Positions 36,603 through 44,728 of a stretch of DNA of 64,000 nt are shown piece after piece. Positions within the stretch are counted from its first letter, which is position 1, and the number at the start of each line of letters is the position of its first letter. A model generated the notes under the pieces. It saw nothing but the letters and a program-made list of their open reading frames with translations. It did no database searches and was not told the origin of the DNA. A program made the position numbers and the translations under genes. Origin of the DNA: Leifsonia sp. CL147 (GTDB lineage Bacteria > Actinomycetota > Actinomycetes > Actinomycetales > Microbacteriaceae); contig NZ_FOTM01000013.1 of the NCBI RefSeq assembly GCF_900114565.1, positions 49,744-113,743 of the forward strand, written 5' to 3'.

Positions 36603-37433
36603 GTGACCGCCCGCATCCATGCCGAGCCGCGCAGCAAGGGGCTGCTGACACCGCAGCGGACGGACTCCGCACTCCCCCCGCCGGTGATCATCGCACGCCA
36701 TGCCGCCGTCGGCCGGGCGAGCCTCTTCGTGCGTCACTACTGGCTCCCGCGCTGGGAGCTGCCGCCCTCCGCCGGCGTCCGTCAGGATGTGCTGGAGTAC
36801 CCGACCGCGAACCTCGTGATCGAGCCCCACGCGGCCGCACTGTACCGCGCGCAGCGGGGAGCCGGCTCGCGCACGCTCGAAGGCTCGGGATGGGCGTTCG
36901 GCGTCCTCCTGAACCCGGGAGTGGCGCGGAACTGGGCGGGCGTGTCCGTGCGCAGCCTCCCCGCCGCCACGCCGCTCGACCGGCTCGTGGCATCCGGAAC
37001 GCCGCAGTTGACGCTCGCGGTGCGCGACCGCATGTCATGCGGCGACGACGAGGGCGCGATCGAGGCATTCCAGTCCTGGCTGGATGGCCGGTCCGAGCCG
37101 GACGAGGACGCGCGGTTGGTCGGCCGGATCGTCGCCGAGGTCGAAAGCGATCGTTCGCTGCTGCGGGTCGAGGACCTGGCCGTCCGCTTCGGCCTCGGCG
37201 TCCGCCACCTCCAACGGCTGGTCGCCGGCCACATCGGCTTCGGGCCGAAGTGGCTGATCCAGCGCTACCGGCTGCAGGAGGCGGCGGCCGCGCTGCGCTC
37301 GCAGGATCCGCCGTCCCTCGCGATGCTCGCTGCCGAGCTGGGCTATGCCGATCAGGCGCACTTCAGCCGCGAGTTCCGCACGGTCATCGGCGCGACTCCC
37401 GGCGTCTACGCGGCCGCGCAGAGTCGGCCGTGA
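36603..37433 (+). CDS. AraC-family transcriptional regulator
   Basis: A 276-residue regulator. The C-terminal AraC DNA-binding domain (about 175-270) has two helix-turn-helices: VEDLAVRFGLGVRHLQRLV and LAMLAAELGYADQAHFSREFRTVIGATPGVY, the standard signature. The N-terminal 150 residues match the DUF6597-like sensor seen in this subfamily; ligand unknown. The last 50 bp overlap the 3' end of the convergent PAP2 gene, so antisense interference is possible. Confidence 0.9.
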   Translation: MTARIHAEPRSKGLLTPQRTDSALPPPVIIARHAAVGRASLFVRHYWLPRWELPPSAGVRQDVLEYPTANLVIEPHAAALYRAQRGAGSRTLEGSGWAFGVLLNPGVARNWAGVSVRSLPAATPLDRLVASGTPQLTLAVRDRMSCGDDEGAIEAFQSWLDGRSEPDEDARLVGRIVAEVESDRSLLRVEDLAVRFGLGVRHLQRLVAGHIGFGPKWLIQRYRLQEAAAALRSQDPPSLAMLAAELGYADQAHFSREFRTVIGATPGVYAAAQSRP

Positions 37434-38139
37434 CCTTCCTGCCGAGGAAGAACGGATGCGGAGCCGTCGCCTCCGCCGCGAGGCGGTAGGCCAGCGGCGT
37501 CCATACGATCACCGCGACGGCCGCTCCCAGCAGCAGCCCTCCGACCGTGTCGCTGATCCAGTGCGCGCCGAGGTAGGTTCTGCTCACCGCCATCAGGACC
37601 GCCCACATCACGCCCACGATCCACACCCAGACCCGGGGGAACAGGATGCCGAGTACGACGACCATCGTGGCCGCATTGGCTGTATGCCCGGACGGGAATG
37701 AACCGGTGTCGACGTGCACGAGGATCTCGGTAGGCCGTGCGCGGTCGACGGTGTGCTTCAGCAGCTGGACGCACGCGACTGAGACGATGCTCGCGGCCGC
37801 GAAGAACGTCGCGCCCCACGGCCGGCGGAAGGCGAGGAGCAGGAGGACGATCAGGACAGGAATGACCATCGAGCCGAGGATGCCTCCCCCGACGTAGTTG
37901 AAGAACAGGGCCGGCCCCAGCCAGAGCGGGGAGCGGTGCTCGACGATCTCGCCCATCCACTCGGCATCGATGCTGAACGGCTCGTGCGGACGCAACGCGA
38001 TGATCGCTCCGAGACCGACCACGAGCGCGACGGCGACGGAGCCTGCGATCACCGGCCACCGCCGGGTGACCCGCGCCGCCTTGACGACGTCGTGGCCCTC
38101 GGCGTCCCCCGGCGGGACAGCGGGCTGCTGCGTGCTCAT
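37384..38139 (-). CDS. PAP2-superfamily membrane phosphatase
   Basis: A 251-residue membrane protein with six transmembrane segments and the complete acid-phosphatase motif set: KHTVDRARP (KxxxxxxRP), PSGHT, and SRTYLGAHWISD (SRxxxxxHxxxD). Such enzymes remove phosphate from lipid phosphates such as phosphatidate or undecaprenyl pyrophosphate; the substrate here is not deducible. ATG at 38139 gives MSTQQPAVPP; a longer upstream frame is repeat-derived and spurious. Its tail converges with and overlaps the AraC gene by 50 bp. Confidence 0.92.
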   Translation of the reverse strand: MSTQQPAVPPGDAEGHDVVKAARVTRRWPVIAGSVAVALVVGLGAIIALRPHEPFSIDAEWMGEIVEHRSPLWLGPALFFNYVGGGILGSMVIPVLIVLLLLAFRRPWGATFFAAASIVSVACVQLLKHTVDRARPTEILVHVDTGSFPSGHTANAATMVVVLGILFPRVWVWIVGVMWAVLMAVSRTYLGAHWISDTVGGLLLGAAVAVIVWTPLAYRLAAEATAPHPFFLGRKVTADSARPRRRRESRR

Positions 38140-38154
38140 ACCGCCAACGTACCC

Positions 38155-38275
38155 GCGGTCCCCAGCCCGGTCCCCCGAGGGCGGCTCGGTCCCCCGAGGG
38201 CGGCCCGGTCCCCCCCAGGGCGGCCCGGTCCCCCGAGGGCGGCTCGGCCCCCCGAGGGCGGCCCGGTCCCCCGAG
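38155..38275. repeat. 18-19 bp tandem repeat (CGGTCCCCCGAGGGCGG)
   Basis: Six near-identical units of CGGTCCCCCGAGGGCGGCT/C upstream of the PAP2 start. Each unit contains CCCCCGAGGGCGG, which can pair weakly with itself. It borders the first 50-bp palindrome. Together with the following features this fills the 772-bp gene-free stretch 38140-38911. Confidence 0.85.
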
Positions 38276-38762
38276 GTGCTCGTTGTTGCAGTCCGCAACG
38301 GCGTGTCGGACGCAACAACGAGCACTTCGGCGGACGGAGCGCACGGACACGGCCACGCGGACGACTCGGCGCGACCGCGGTCCCGGCGCGGACGGCCCGG
38401 CGCGACGGCGGTCCCGGCGCGGACGGCCCGGCGCGACGGCGGTCCCGGCGCGGACGGCCCGACTTCGCACCGCTCGGCGCGAACAGCTCGGCGCGGACAG
38501 CTCGGCTTCGCACCGCCCGGCTTTGGCGAGGTGCTCGTTGTTGCAGTCCGCTGCGGCGTGTCGGACGCAACAACGAGCACCTCGGCAGGTGGAGAGCTGG
38601 GAGACGGTCGCGCCGACGGACTCGGCACGAGCGGCGGTTCCGGCGCGGACGGCTTGGATTCGGACGGCTTGGATTCGGACGGCTCGGGTTCGGACGGCTC
38701 GGATTCCGCGAGGTGCTCGTTGTTGCAGTCCGCAGCGGCGTGTCGGATGCAACAACGAGCAC
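38276..38762. repeat. Three 50-bp palindromes (GTGCTCGTTGTTGC arms) with GC-rich linkers
   Basis: Copies at 38276-38325, 38531-38580 and 38713-38762. Each has 14-base arms GTGCTCGTTGTTGC / GCAACAACGAGCAC, then inner arms GTCCG / CGGAC (the third has a mismatch) around a 11-base loop, and is followed by CTCGGCAGRTGGA or a variant. The linkers are themselves repeats: GGCGCGACGGCGGTCCCGGCGC-like units at about 38365-38460 and TCGGACGGCTTGGATTC-like units at about 38650-38710. All lie 3' of the MFS gene. Confidence 0.9.
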
Positions 38763-38799
38763 CTCGGCAGATGGAGAGCGGAGGAACCGGGCGCCGTAG

Positions 38800-38905
38800 G
38801 CCGAGGGCCCGGCCGGAAGGCCCGGCCGGAAGGCCCGGCCGGAGGGCCCGGCCGGAGGGCCAGGCCGAGGGCCCGGGCGGAGGCCCCGGCCGGAGGCCCC
38901 GGCCC
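38800..38905. repeat. GGCCGGAGGGCCC tandem repeat
   Basis: About ten 9-12 bp units of GGCCGGARGGCCC directly downstream of the MFS stop (38912). Each unit is nearly self-complementary, so the RNA would be highly structured. Confidence 0.75.
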
Positions 38906-38911
38906 GAGGGG

Positions 38912-40141
38912 TCAGTGCGCCAGTTCGGGCACGCTGCGGGGGCGGACGACCAGCCAGAGGGAGGCGATCGAGACGACGGCGCAGATCGCCATGACGGCTC
39001 CCATCGGGGCGGCGCTGCCGACGCCCAGGATGCCAACGACCGGCGAGACGATGCCGGCGGTCCCGAAGTTGAGCGCGCCGAGCAGGCTCGCCGCCGTCCC
39101 GGCCTCGTGCCCGTGGCCGTTGAGCGCGAGCACCTGGACGCACGGGAAGCCGAAGCCGCAGGCGGCGATGAAGAACCAGAGCGGGACGACGGTCCCCCAG
39201 AGTCCGACGTGCGCCTGGTCGAGCACGACGATCAGCACCGAGGCGGCGAGCATCACGACAGTCGAGCAGGCGAGGATCCACTGCGGCCCGACGTACTTGG
39301 TGAGCCGTGCGGAGGACTGCACCCCGATGATGATGCCGATCGAGTTGACGGCGAACAGGAGGCCGTACTCCTGGGCGTTGAAGCGATAGATCTCCTGGAA
39401 GATGAACGAGCTCGACGACAGGTAGGAGAACAGGCCGGTGAAGTTGGCGGCGCCGACGATCGCGATCCCGACGAAGACCCGGTCGCTGAGCACCGACCGG
39501 TAGCGCTGGCCGACCGTGGCGTGGCCGGCGTCATGGCGACGGGCCTTCGGGAGCGTCTCCACGATCCAGAGGGCGACGCAGACCAGGACGAACAGGCCGT
39601 ACGCGGCGAGCACCACGAAGATGCCGCGCCACGGCATCACCAGCAGCAGCGTCGAACCGAGCACGGGCGCGAGGACCGGCGCGAGGCCGTTGACGAGGGC
39701 CAGGCGGCTCAGCATCCTCACCAGCGGGCGACCGCCGAACAGGTCCCGGACCATCGCCATCGCGACGACACCGCCGGCCGCGGCTCCGATGCCCTGCAGG
39801 GTGCGGGCCACGCCGAGCAGCTCGACGTTGGGCGCGAGCGCCGCGGAGAGACACGCGATGATGTGCACCGCGGTCGCGACCATCAGCGGCATCCGCCGGC
39901 CGACCTTGTCCGACCACGGGCCCACGAGCAGCTGCCCCACGGCGAATCCGATGGTCGTCGCCGTCAGGGTCAGCTGGATCGCGGCCGTGGAGACGTCGAA
40001 GTCGGTCTGCAGCGTGGGCAGCGCCGGCAGGTAGGTGTCGATGGTGAAGGGGCCGAGTGCGGTCAGCGCACCCAAGACGAGGATGTACGCGAGGCGCTGA
40101 CGACCGGAGAGCGAGTCTCCGGGATGCACGACGGTGGTCAC
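38912..40141 (-). CDS. Bcr/CflA-family MFS multidrug exporter
   Basis: A 409-residue transporter with 12 predicted transmembrane segments. The N-terminus has ALGPFTIDTYLPALPTLQTDF (helix 1 with the conserved Asp/Tyr of the Bcr/CflA group), then LLVGPWSDKVGRRMPLM (MFS motif A) and RTLQGIGAAAGGVVAMAMVRDLF. It should export drugs by proton antiport; specificity unknown. GTG at 40141 is preferred because AAGGA lies eight bases upstream. Its promoter region holds a palindrome overlapping a likely -35 box and a leader hairpin. Confidence 0.92.
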   Translation of the reverse strand: MTTVVHPGDSLSGRQRLAYILVLGALTALGPFTIDTYLPALPTLQTDFDVSTAAIQLTLTATTIGFAVGQLLVGPWSDKVGRRMPLMVATAVHIIACLSAALAPNVELLGVARTLQGIGAAAGGVVAMAMVRDLFGGRPLVRMLSRLALVNGLAPVLAPVLGSTLLLVMPWRGIFVVLAAYGLFVLVCVALWIVETLPKARRHDAGHATVGQRYRSVLSDRVFVGIAIVGAANFTGLFSYLSSSSFIFQEIYRFNAQEYGLLFAVNSIGIIIGVQSSARLTKYVGPQWILACSTVVMLAASVLIVVLDQAHVGLWGTVVPLWFFIAACGFGFPCVQVLALNGHGHEAGTAASLLGALNFGTAGIVSPVVGILGVGSAAPMGAVMAICAVVSIASLWLVVRPRSVPELAH

Positions 40142-40212
40142 GAAAGAGTCCTTGGTAATCGAGTGCGGACGGGCTGGGAGGGCATCACCGCCCGCCATCG
40201 GACGCAATGACA

Positions 40213-40320
40213 ACAGCACCGCGCGGCAGGCGGTGCTGTGTGGGAGCCTCGAATCGATTCGATCGACGGCTGGAACCAATCCTATACGCGCTCCGGCCCG
40301 AATGTGAACGTACACATTCG
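40213..40320 (-). promoter_or_regulatory. Promoter, operator-like palindrome and leader hairpin of the MFS gene
   Basis: On the minus strand TTCACA (40308-40303) and TATAGG (40286-40281) form a -35/-10 pair with a 16-bp spacer. The palindrome CGAATGTG-N6-CACATTCG (40299-40320) overlaps the -35 box. In the leader, TCGAATCGATTCGA (40249-40262) and ACAGCACCGC-N7-GCGGTGCTGT (about 40213-40239) can form hairpins. A regulator is not identifiable. Confidence 0.55.
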
Positions 40321-40328
40321 AATAGCGG

Positions 40329-41510
40329 TCAGGAGGCCGGAGCCGCCAGCAGTGGCCCGAAGGCGAGTTCGGCCGCACCGATCATCAGGATGTCCGAGCC
40401 GAGTTCCGCGCGGACGATCGACAGCCGCTCGGCGCTCGCGGCCAGCGCCTGTGCGGAGACGAGGCGCGGCAGGCGCTCCGGGTCCAGCCCGTGGAGGGCG
40501 CCGAGGAACCCGCCGAGCACGATCAGCTGGGGGTCGAACACGTTCGTCGCGGTGCGCAGGGCCGTCGCGAGGAACCCGAGCTGGCGCTCCACCTCGGCCG
40601 TGACCTGCGGCTCGCCGGCGGCGACCGCCGCCGTCAGCGCGCGCTCGAGCTCCTCCGGGTCGGCCGCCTCCATCCCCAGGACGCGCAGCAGCGCCCCCTG
40701 GCTCACCTCCGTCTCGAGGCACCCGATCGCGCCGCAGTGACAGCGCACGCCCGCCGAGTTGACGAGGGTGTGACCGAGCTCGCCGGCGTAGCCGCTGATG
40801 CCGGTCAGCGGGACGGCACCGGCGATGACACCGGCGCCGATGCCCGACGCGCCGCCGTTCAGGTACACCAGGTCGCTGGCGCCCCGGCCGGCGCCGAACA
40901 GGCGCTCGGCGTTGGCGCCGAGGCTCGCATCGTTCGCCGCGCGGACCGGGAACCCCGTCGCCGCGGCCAGCTCCGCCGCGAACGGCTCCTCCGCCCATTC
41001 CAGGTGCGGGGCGAGACGGACGACGCCGTCGTCCTCGCGCACCAGGCCGGGGACGGCGACGCCGATCCCCACGACGCGCGTCGCGGCCGACAGTTCCGGC
41101 CGGAGTCCGTCGATGACCGCCGCGGCGATCCGCACGGCCTCGGCCGCGGTCGGGATGCGCGCGGCCGGGAACCGGACGCGCCGCTGCACGCTCGCATCCA
41201 GTCCCACCACTCCGACGGTGATGGCGTCGATCTCCGGGTTGAGGGCCAGCGCGACGACGCGCCCATCGGGAGCGACGACCGGCGACGGGCGGCCGACCCG
41301 GTTGCTCGCCTCCGGCTCGCGCTCCTGCACGAGGCCGAGATCGGCGAGCTCGCCGACGAGAGCGCCGACGGTCGACCGGTTGAGCCCGGTCGCCTGGGTG
41401 AGCGCCGAGCGGGCCAGCGGACCCTCGCGATGCACGAGTCCGAGCACGGTGGCGAGGTTGTGCCTCCGCACCGTGTCGAGGTTGGTCCCCGTGCTCGCCC
41501 TGTCATTCAT
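40329..41510 (-). CDS. ROK-family transcriptional regulator
   Basis: A 393-residue repressor-type ROK protein: N-terminal winged helix (about 12-70, SALTQATGLNRSTVGALVGEL) and a sugar-kinase-like ROK domain with GIGVAVPGLV, NDASLGANAE, SGIGAGVI and the zinc motif CHCGAIGCLE. ROK repressors sense sugars. ATG at 41510 has weak upstream signals, but further upstream frames enter the divergent FadR gene. It starts 76 bp from the divergent FadR-type gene and is at the edge of a sugar catabolic locus, so it may share control of it. Confidence 0.9.
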   Translation of the reverse strand: MNDRASTGTNLDTVRRHNLATVLGLVHREGPLARSALTQATGLNRSTVGALVGELADLGLVQEREPEASNRVGRPSPVVAPDGRVVALALNPEIDAITVGVVGLDASVQRRVRFPAARIPTAAEAVRIAAAVIDGLRPELSAATRVVGIGVAVPGLVREDDGVVRLAPHLEWAEEPFAAELAAATGFPVRAANDASLGANAERLFGAGRGASDLVYLNGGASGIGAGVIAGAVPLTGISGYAGELGHTLVNSAGVRCHCGAIGCLETEVSQGALLRVLGMEAADPEELERALTAAVAAGEPQVTAEVERQLGFLATALRTATNVFDPQLIVLGGFLGALHGLDPERLPRLVSAQALAASAERLSIVRAELGSDILMIGAAELAFGPLLAAPAS

Positions 41511-41579
41511 TTTCCCCGTAACTGTATCGTCGTCGCGGCCGTGGCCGCTCTGCCGCGTCCGGCTCGGCGGCGGTAAGGT

Positions 41580-41589
41580 CATACGTATG
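41580..41589. promoter_or_regulatory. Operator CATACGTATG overlapping the FadR start codon
   Basis: The palindrome's last three bases are the ATG of the FadR-type gene (41587-41589); AAGG at about 41574 is the ribosome site. The same palindrome occurs in three other promoter regions of this locus. Binding here would block both initiation and transcription of the FadR gene and could reach the ROK promoter 70 bp away. Confidence 0.65.
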
Positions 41590-42369
41590 GCACTCGACGC
41601 GATGGCCGCCTCCCGGCTGATCCCCCAGCGGCTGCCCGCGGCACGCCTCGGAGTCGCCGTCGTGGCGGAGCTCGTGGAGCTCATCGTCACCGGGCAGTTG
41701 AAGGAGGGCGACCTCCTTCCGCCGGAAGGCCCGCTCAGCGAGCATTTCGGCGTGAGCCGTACCGTGCTGCGGGAGTCGGTCAAGCGGCTCGAGGAGAAGG
41801 GGCTCGTCATCGTGTCGCAGGGCCGCGGCACGCAGGTCCTCGCTCCGGGGTACTGGAACATGCTCGACCCGGTGGTGCTGTCCGCCCTCATCGACAACGA
41901 CGAGAGCCTCGGCGTGCTCGACGAGCTGACGATCGTGCGCGCGAGCCTGGAGTCCGCGATGGCCGCCGCCGTGGCCCAGTCGCACACCTCCGAGGAGCTC
42001 CTCCGGCTCGAGAACGCGCTCACCGCGATGCGCGCGAGCGAGTCCGAGACGGACTCCTTCCGCCAGGCGGACGTCATCTTCCACTACGCCCTGATGGAGA
42101 TTTCGGGCAACCGGCTGGCCGAGAACATCGCGAAGCACCTGTACAAGCGGGCCGTCGAATCCACCCGTTACCAGGGCATCAATCCGCCGGATGCGGTCGC
42201 CCTGACGTTGGACGAGCACGCCGCCATCGTGGAGGCCATCGGCCGCGGGGATGCCCCGGGCGCGGAGAAGGCGATGCACGACCACATCCACGTGTCGTGG
42301 GAGCGACGGAGGCTGCCCGACCACGCGCCGCGGGCGAAGGCCGCCAAGAAGGCTCAGCCGAGCGAGTAG
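41587..42369 (+). CDS. FadR/GntR-family regulator, likely of the sugar-acid locus
   Basis: A 260-residue regulator: N-terminal winged HTH (about 22-85: LVELIVTGQLKEGDLLPPEGPLSEHFGVSRTVLRESVKRL) and C-terminal all-helical FCD domain (about 105-235), whose metal-binding residues include Asp in RQADVIFHYAL and His in TLDEHAAI. This subfamily typically controls sugar-acid catabolism. Its own start lies in a CATACGTATG palindrome also found at three neighbouring promoters, the basis for calling it the local regulator. The 3' end overlaps the convergent amidohydrolase by 16 bp. Confidence 0.9.
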   Translation: MALDAMAASRLIPQRLPAARLGVAVVAELVELIVTGQLKEGDLLPPEGPLSEHFGVSRTVLRESVKRLEEKGLVIVSQGRGTQVLAPGYWNMLDPVVLSALIDNDESLGVLDELTIVRASLESAMAAAVAQSHTSEELLRLENALTAMRASESETDSFRQADVIFHYALMEISGNRLAENIAKHLYKRAVESTRYQGINPPDAVALTLDEHAAIVEAIGRGDAPGAEKAMHDHIHVSWERRRLPDHAPRAKAAKKAQPSE

Positions 42370-43190
42370 ACCGCGGCCGCGGTGCCGCCGAGCACGGCAT
42401 CCCTCTCCGCCGCCGACAGGCTCCCGAGCAGCCGCCCGGCGGCATCCCGCCAGGCCGGCGCTCCCCCGCCCAGCTCGGCCAGCGGCCAGTCCGAGCCGTA
42501 CAGCAGCCGACCCGGCCCGAAGGCGTCGAGGGCCGTCTCGACCAGCGGCCGAAGGTCCTCCGCGCTCCACGCGCCCGGGACGAGACCGGACGTCAGACCC
42601 GACAGCTTGGCCCACACGTTCGGAAGCGCGCCCAGCTCGCGGATCCCCCGCTCCCAGCGGGCCGGTTCCGCGTCCTCCGCGAGCGGTCCGCCGAGGTGAT
42701 CGAGGACGAACCGAAGCGACGGATGACGGCGGGCCAGGGCCGACGCCTGCTGCAGCTGCCACTCGCGCACCACGAGGTCGAACACCAGTCCCGCGTCGGC
42801 GAGCGCGGCGAAGCCGGTGGCGACGGACGCTCCGAGCATCCATTGGGGATCCGGGTCGATGTGCGCGAGGTGCCGCACACCGACGACCGGGACCGTCGCT
42901 GCGTCCCGCACGCTCTCGAGCTGGGCTGCGACGTCCGCGCTCAGGTCGGCCCAGGCCACCAGCCCGGCGACGACGCGAGGATCGCAGCGTGCGAGCCGCC
43001 GGCTCTCCCCCAGGCTGTTGCTCGCCTGGACGACGATCGCCCGCTCCATCCCCGTCGCTTGGAGCATCGTGGCGAGCTCCGGGGTGCCGAAGTCACGGTC
43101 GATGACGGCCATAGAGTCCGGGTCGATCCAGTCCTGCGGGTCGAGGGCCCGGTTCCACAGATGCACATGGGCGTCGATGCGCTCGCTCAC
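42354..43190 (-). CDS. Amidohydrolase-2 family lactonase, probable L-fuconolactonase
   Basis: A 278-residue metal-dependent hydrolase of COG3618. It starts VSERIDAHVHLWN with the HxH metal motif (DAHVHLW), then RHLAHIDPDPQWML, VLDHLGGP and LLYGSDWPL, the last carrying the metal Asp. Close relatives hydrolyse fuconolactone or rhamnonolactone to the sugar acid. GTG at 43190 overlaps the mutarotase stop by four bases; it is the last gene of the minus-strand operon from the ABC importer to here. Substrate assignment rests on neighbours. Confidence 0.85.
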   Translation of the reverse strand: MSERIDAHVHLWNRALDPQDWIDPDSMAVIDRDFGTPELATMLQATGMERAIVVQASNSLGESRRLARCDPRVVAGLVAWADLSADVAAQLESVRDAATVPVVGVRHLAHIDPDPQWMLGASVATGFAALADAGLVFDLVVREWQLQQASALARRHPSLRFVLDHLGGPLAEDAEPARWERGIRELGALPNVWAKLSGLTSGLVPGAWSAEDLRPLVETALDAFGPGRLLYGSDWPLAELGGGAPAWRDAAGRLLGSLSAAERDAVLGGTAAAVYSLG

Positions 43191-43525
43191 CCCAGGTGCC
43201 ACACTTCGTCGAGCGGCTGCCAGAGCGCCCCCGGGTTGCGTTCGTCCGCGACCCTGACCTGGCACGGATCGGTGTGGGTCAGCCAGCGCTGCGTCATCGG
43301 GTCCGCGTCGAGCCGGCGCATGTCGGCTTCGTAGTCGTCGCCGACGTACTCGTAGTACGCGAACAGCACGTCACCGAAGACGTAGATGCTGTAGTTGCGG
43401 ATGTTGCCTTCGACCAGCGCCGCCTCCACCTCGGGCCACACCGAACGGTGCAGCTCCAGGTACTCCTCGCGCTTCTCCGGCCGCACCCCGACGACCATGC
43501 CGAAGCGCCGCGGTTCCGCGGTCAC
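43187..43525 (-). CDS. L-rhamnose/L-fucose mutarotase family protein (DUF718)
   Basis: A 112-residue protein starting VTAEPRRFGMVVGVRPEKREEYLELH with the conserved HRSVWPEV, NYSIYVFGDVLFAYYEYVG and THTDPCQ of the rhamnose-mutarotase-like family, which interconverts sugar anomers. Overlaps the dehydratase stop (GTGA) and the amidohydrolase start, so three genes are coupled. With a fucose pathway nearby it is likely a fucose mutarotase. Confidence 0.88.
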   Translation of the reverse strand: MTAEPRRFGMVVGVRPEKREEYLELHRSVWPEVEAALVEGNIRNYSIYVFGDVLFAYYEYVGDDYEADMRRLDADPMTQRWLTHTDPCQVRVADERNPGALWQPLDEVWHLG

Positions 43526-44700
43526 GAGACGGGCCTCAGCGGGACGGTCGGGTCGTCGATCACATCGGGCTCGGCCACCAGGCGCAAGGCTGCACGCTCC
43601 GGACGGATGTGCGGACCGGTCGCCGGCGGAACGGCCTGACCGCTGTCGCTGGAGAGCAGGGACTCGTCGACGACGATGCCGATGCCGGGCCGGTCGCCGA
43701 GGACGATGCCGCCGTCGTCGAACTGCTGGTCCACATCCAGTCCCACCGGGAATCCCAGGTCCTGCACCTCGAAGGTGAGCAGGTTCGGGACGGCGGCAGC
43801 GGCATGCGCGATCGGGTTCGTGTTGTACGCGACCGGGCTGACCGGGAGGTCGTGGCCGTGCGCGAGGGTCGCCACCCGCAGGAAGTGGGTGATGCCCCAC
43901 ACGTTGCCGACCTGCACGATGTCGAGCGCGTTCGCGTCCAGCAGTGGACGGTACTGCTCGAGCCCGGTGAGGTTCTCGCCGCTCGCGATCGCCGCGCGGA
44001 TCTTGCCGCGCAGGGCGGCCATACCGGCCGCGTCCCAGCGCCGGAGCGGCTCCTCCACCCAGGTGAGATCCATCCGCTCCTCGATCGCGCCGATGTAGCG
44101 AGCCGCCTGCGCGTGGTTCCACGACTCGTTGACGTCGAACATGAGGGCGGGATGCCGGGAGTTGCGGCCGAGCACCTCCCGCATGATCTCCAGCCGAGGC
44201 AGGTCGCGGTCGAGGTCGCGGCCGCCCTTCAGCTTGCCGGCCTTGAAGCCGCGGTCGGCGAACCGTCCGTACAGCTGCGCGAGCTCGTCGTCGGTCAGGC
44301 CGTACTCCAGGCCCGAGGCGTACCCGGGGACGAAGCGCTCGCGGGCCCCCAGCATGCGCCACAGCGGCTCCCCCGCCGCCTTCGCCTTGAGGTCCCAGAG
44401 CGCCATGTCGATCGCGCCGATGGTGCCGAAGGTGCTGCCGGAGTGACCGGCCTTGAACACCCAGTCGAGCATCCGGTCGTACAGGGCGACGACGGAGCGC
44501 GGATCCTCGCCCTCCACGGCAGGGAAAACGCGGGCGACATCGGGATGCGCGCCGACGCCGATCCCCTCCAGCCCGCTGTCCGTCTCCAGGATCAGCACAG
44601 GCACAGGAGTGGTGTCTCCGCTGTGCACCCCGTTGACGTCGCCGGTGACCCGGCCCCAGTCGTGGACCGTCGCGAGGCTGCGGTAGCCGGTGATCTTCAT
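43522..44700 (-). CDS. Enolase-superfamily sugar-acid dehydratase, probable L-fuconate dehydratase
   Basis: A 392-residue enolase-superfamily member (mandelate racemase/muconate lactonising group). Base motif KAGKLKGG (KxK type), metal ligands in FDVNES, WVEEPL and SGENLTG, and an His-containing GITHFLR region near the C-terminal half. Removes water from an aldonate to give a 2-keto-3-deoxy acid. The fuconate assignment is inferred from the neighbouring fucose-type dehydrogenase, lactonase and mutarotase; rhamnonate or galactarate are alternatives. It follows the ABC permease by 28 bp in the same operon. Confidence 0.85.
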   Translation of the reverse strand: MKITGYRSLATVHDWGRVTGDVNGVHSGDTTPVPVLILETDSGLEGIGVGAHPDVARVFPAVEGEDPRSVVALYDRMLDWVFKAGHSGSTFGTIGAIDMALWDLKAKAAGEPLWRMLGARERFVPGYASGLEYGLTDDELAQLYGRFADRGFKAGKLKGGRDLDRDLPRLEIMREVLGRNSRHPALMFDVNESWNHAQAARYIGAIEERMDLTWVEEPLRRWDAAGMAALRGKIRAAIASGENLTGLEQYRPLLDANALDIVQVGNVWGITHFLRVATLAHGHDLPVSPVAYNTNPIAHAAAAVPNLLTFEVQDLGFPVGLDVDQQFDDGGIVLGDRPGIGIVVDESLLSSDSGQAVPPATGPHIRPERAALRLVAEPDVIDDPTVPLRPVS

Positions 44701-44728
44701 CGGTGGTTCTCCTTCTTCGGCGACGCGG

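Noticed and set aside
38160..38905. Coding sequence in the region between PAP2 and MFS genes
   Set aside because: Frames there are built from GC-rich repeats and hairpins, with no ribosome sites or recognisable protein features.
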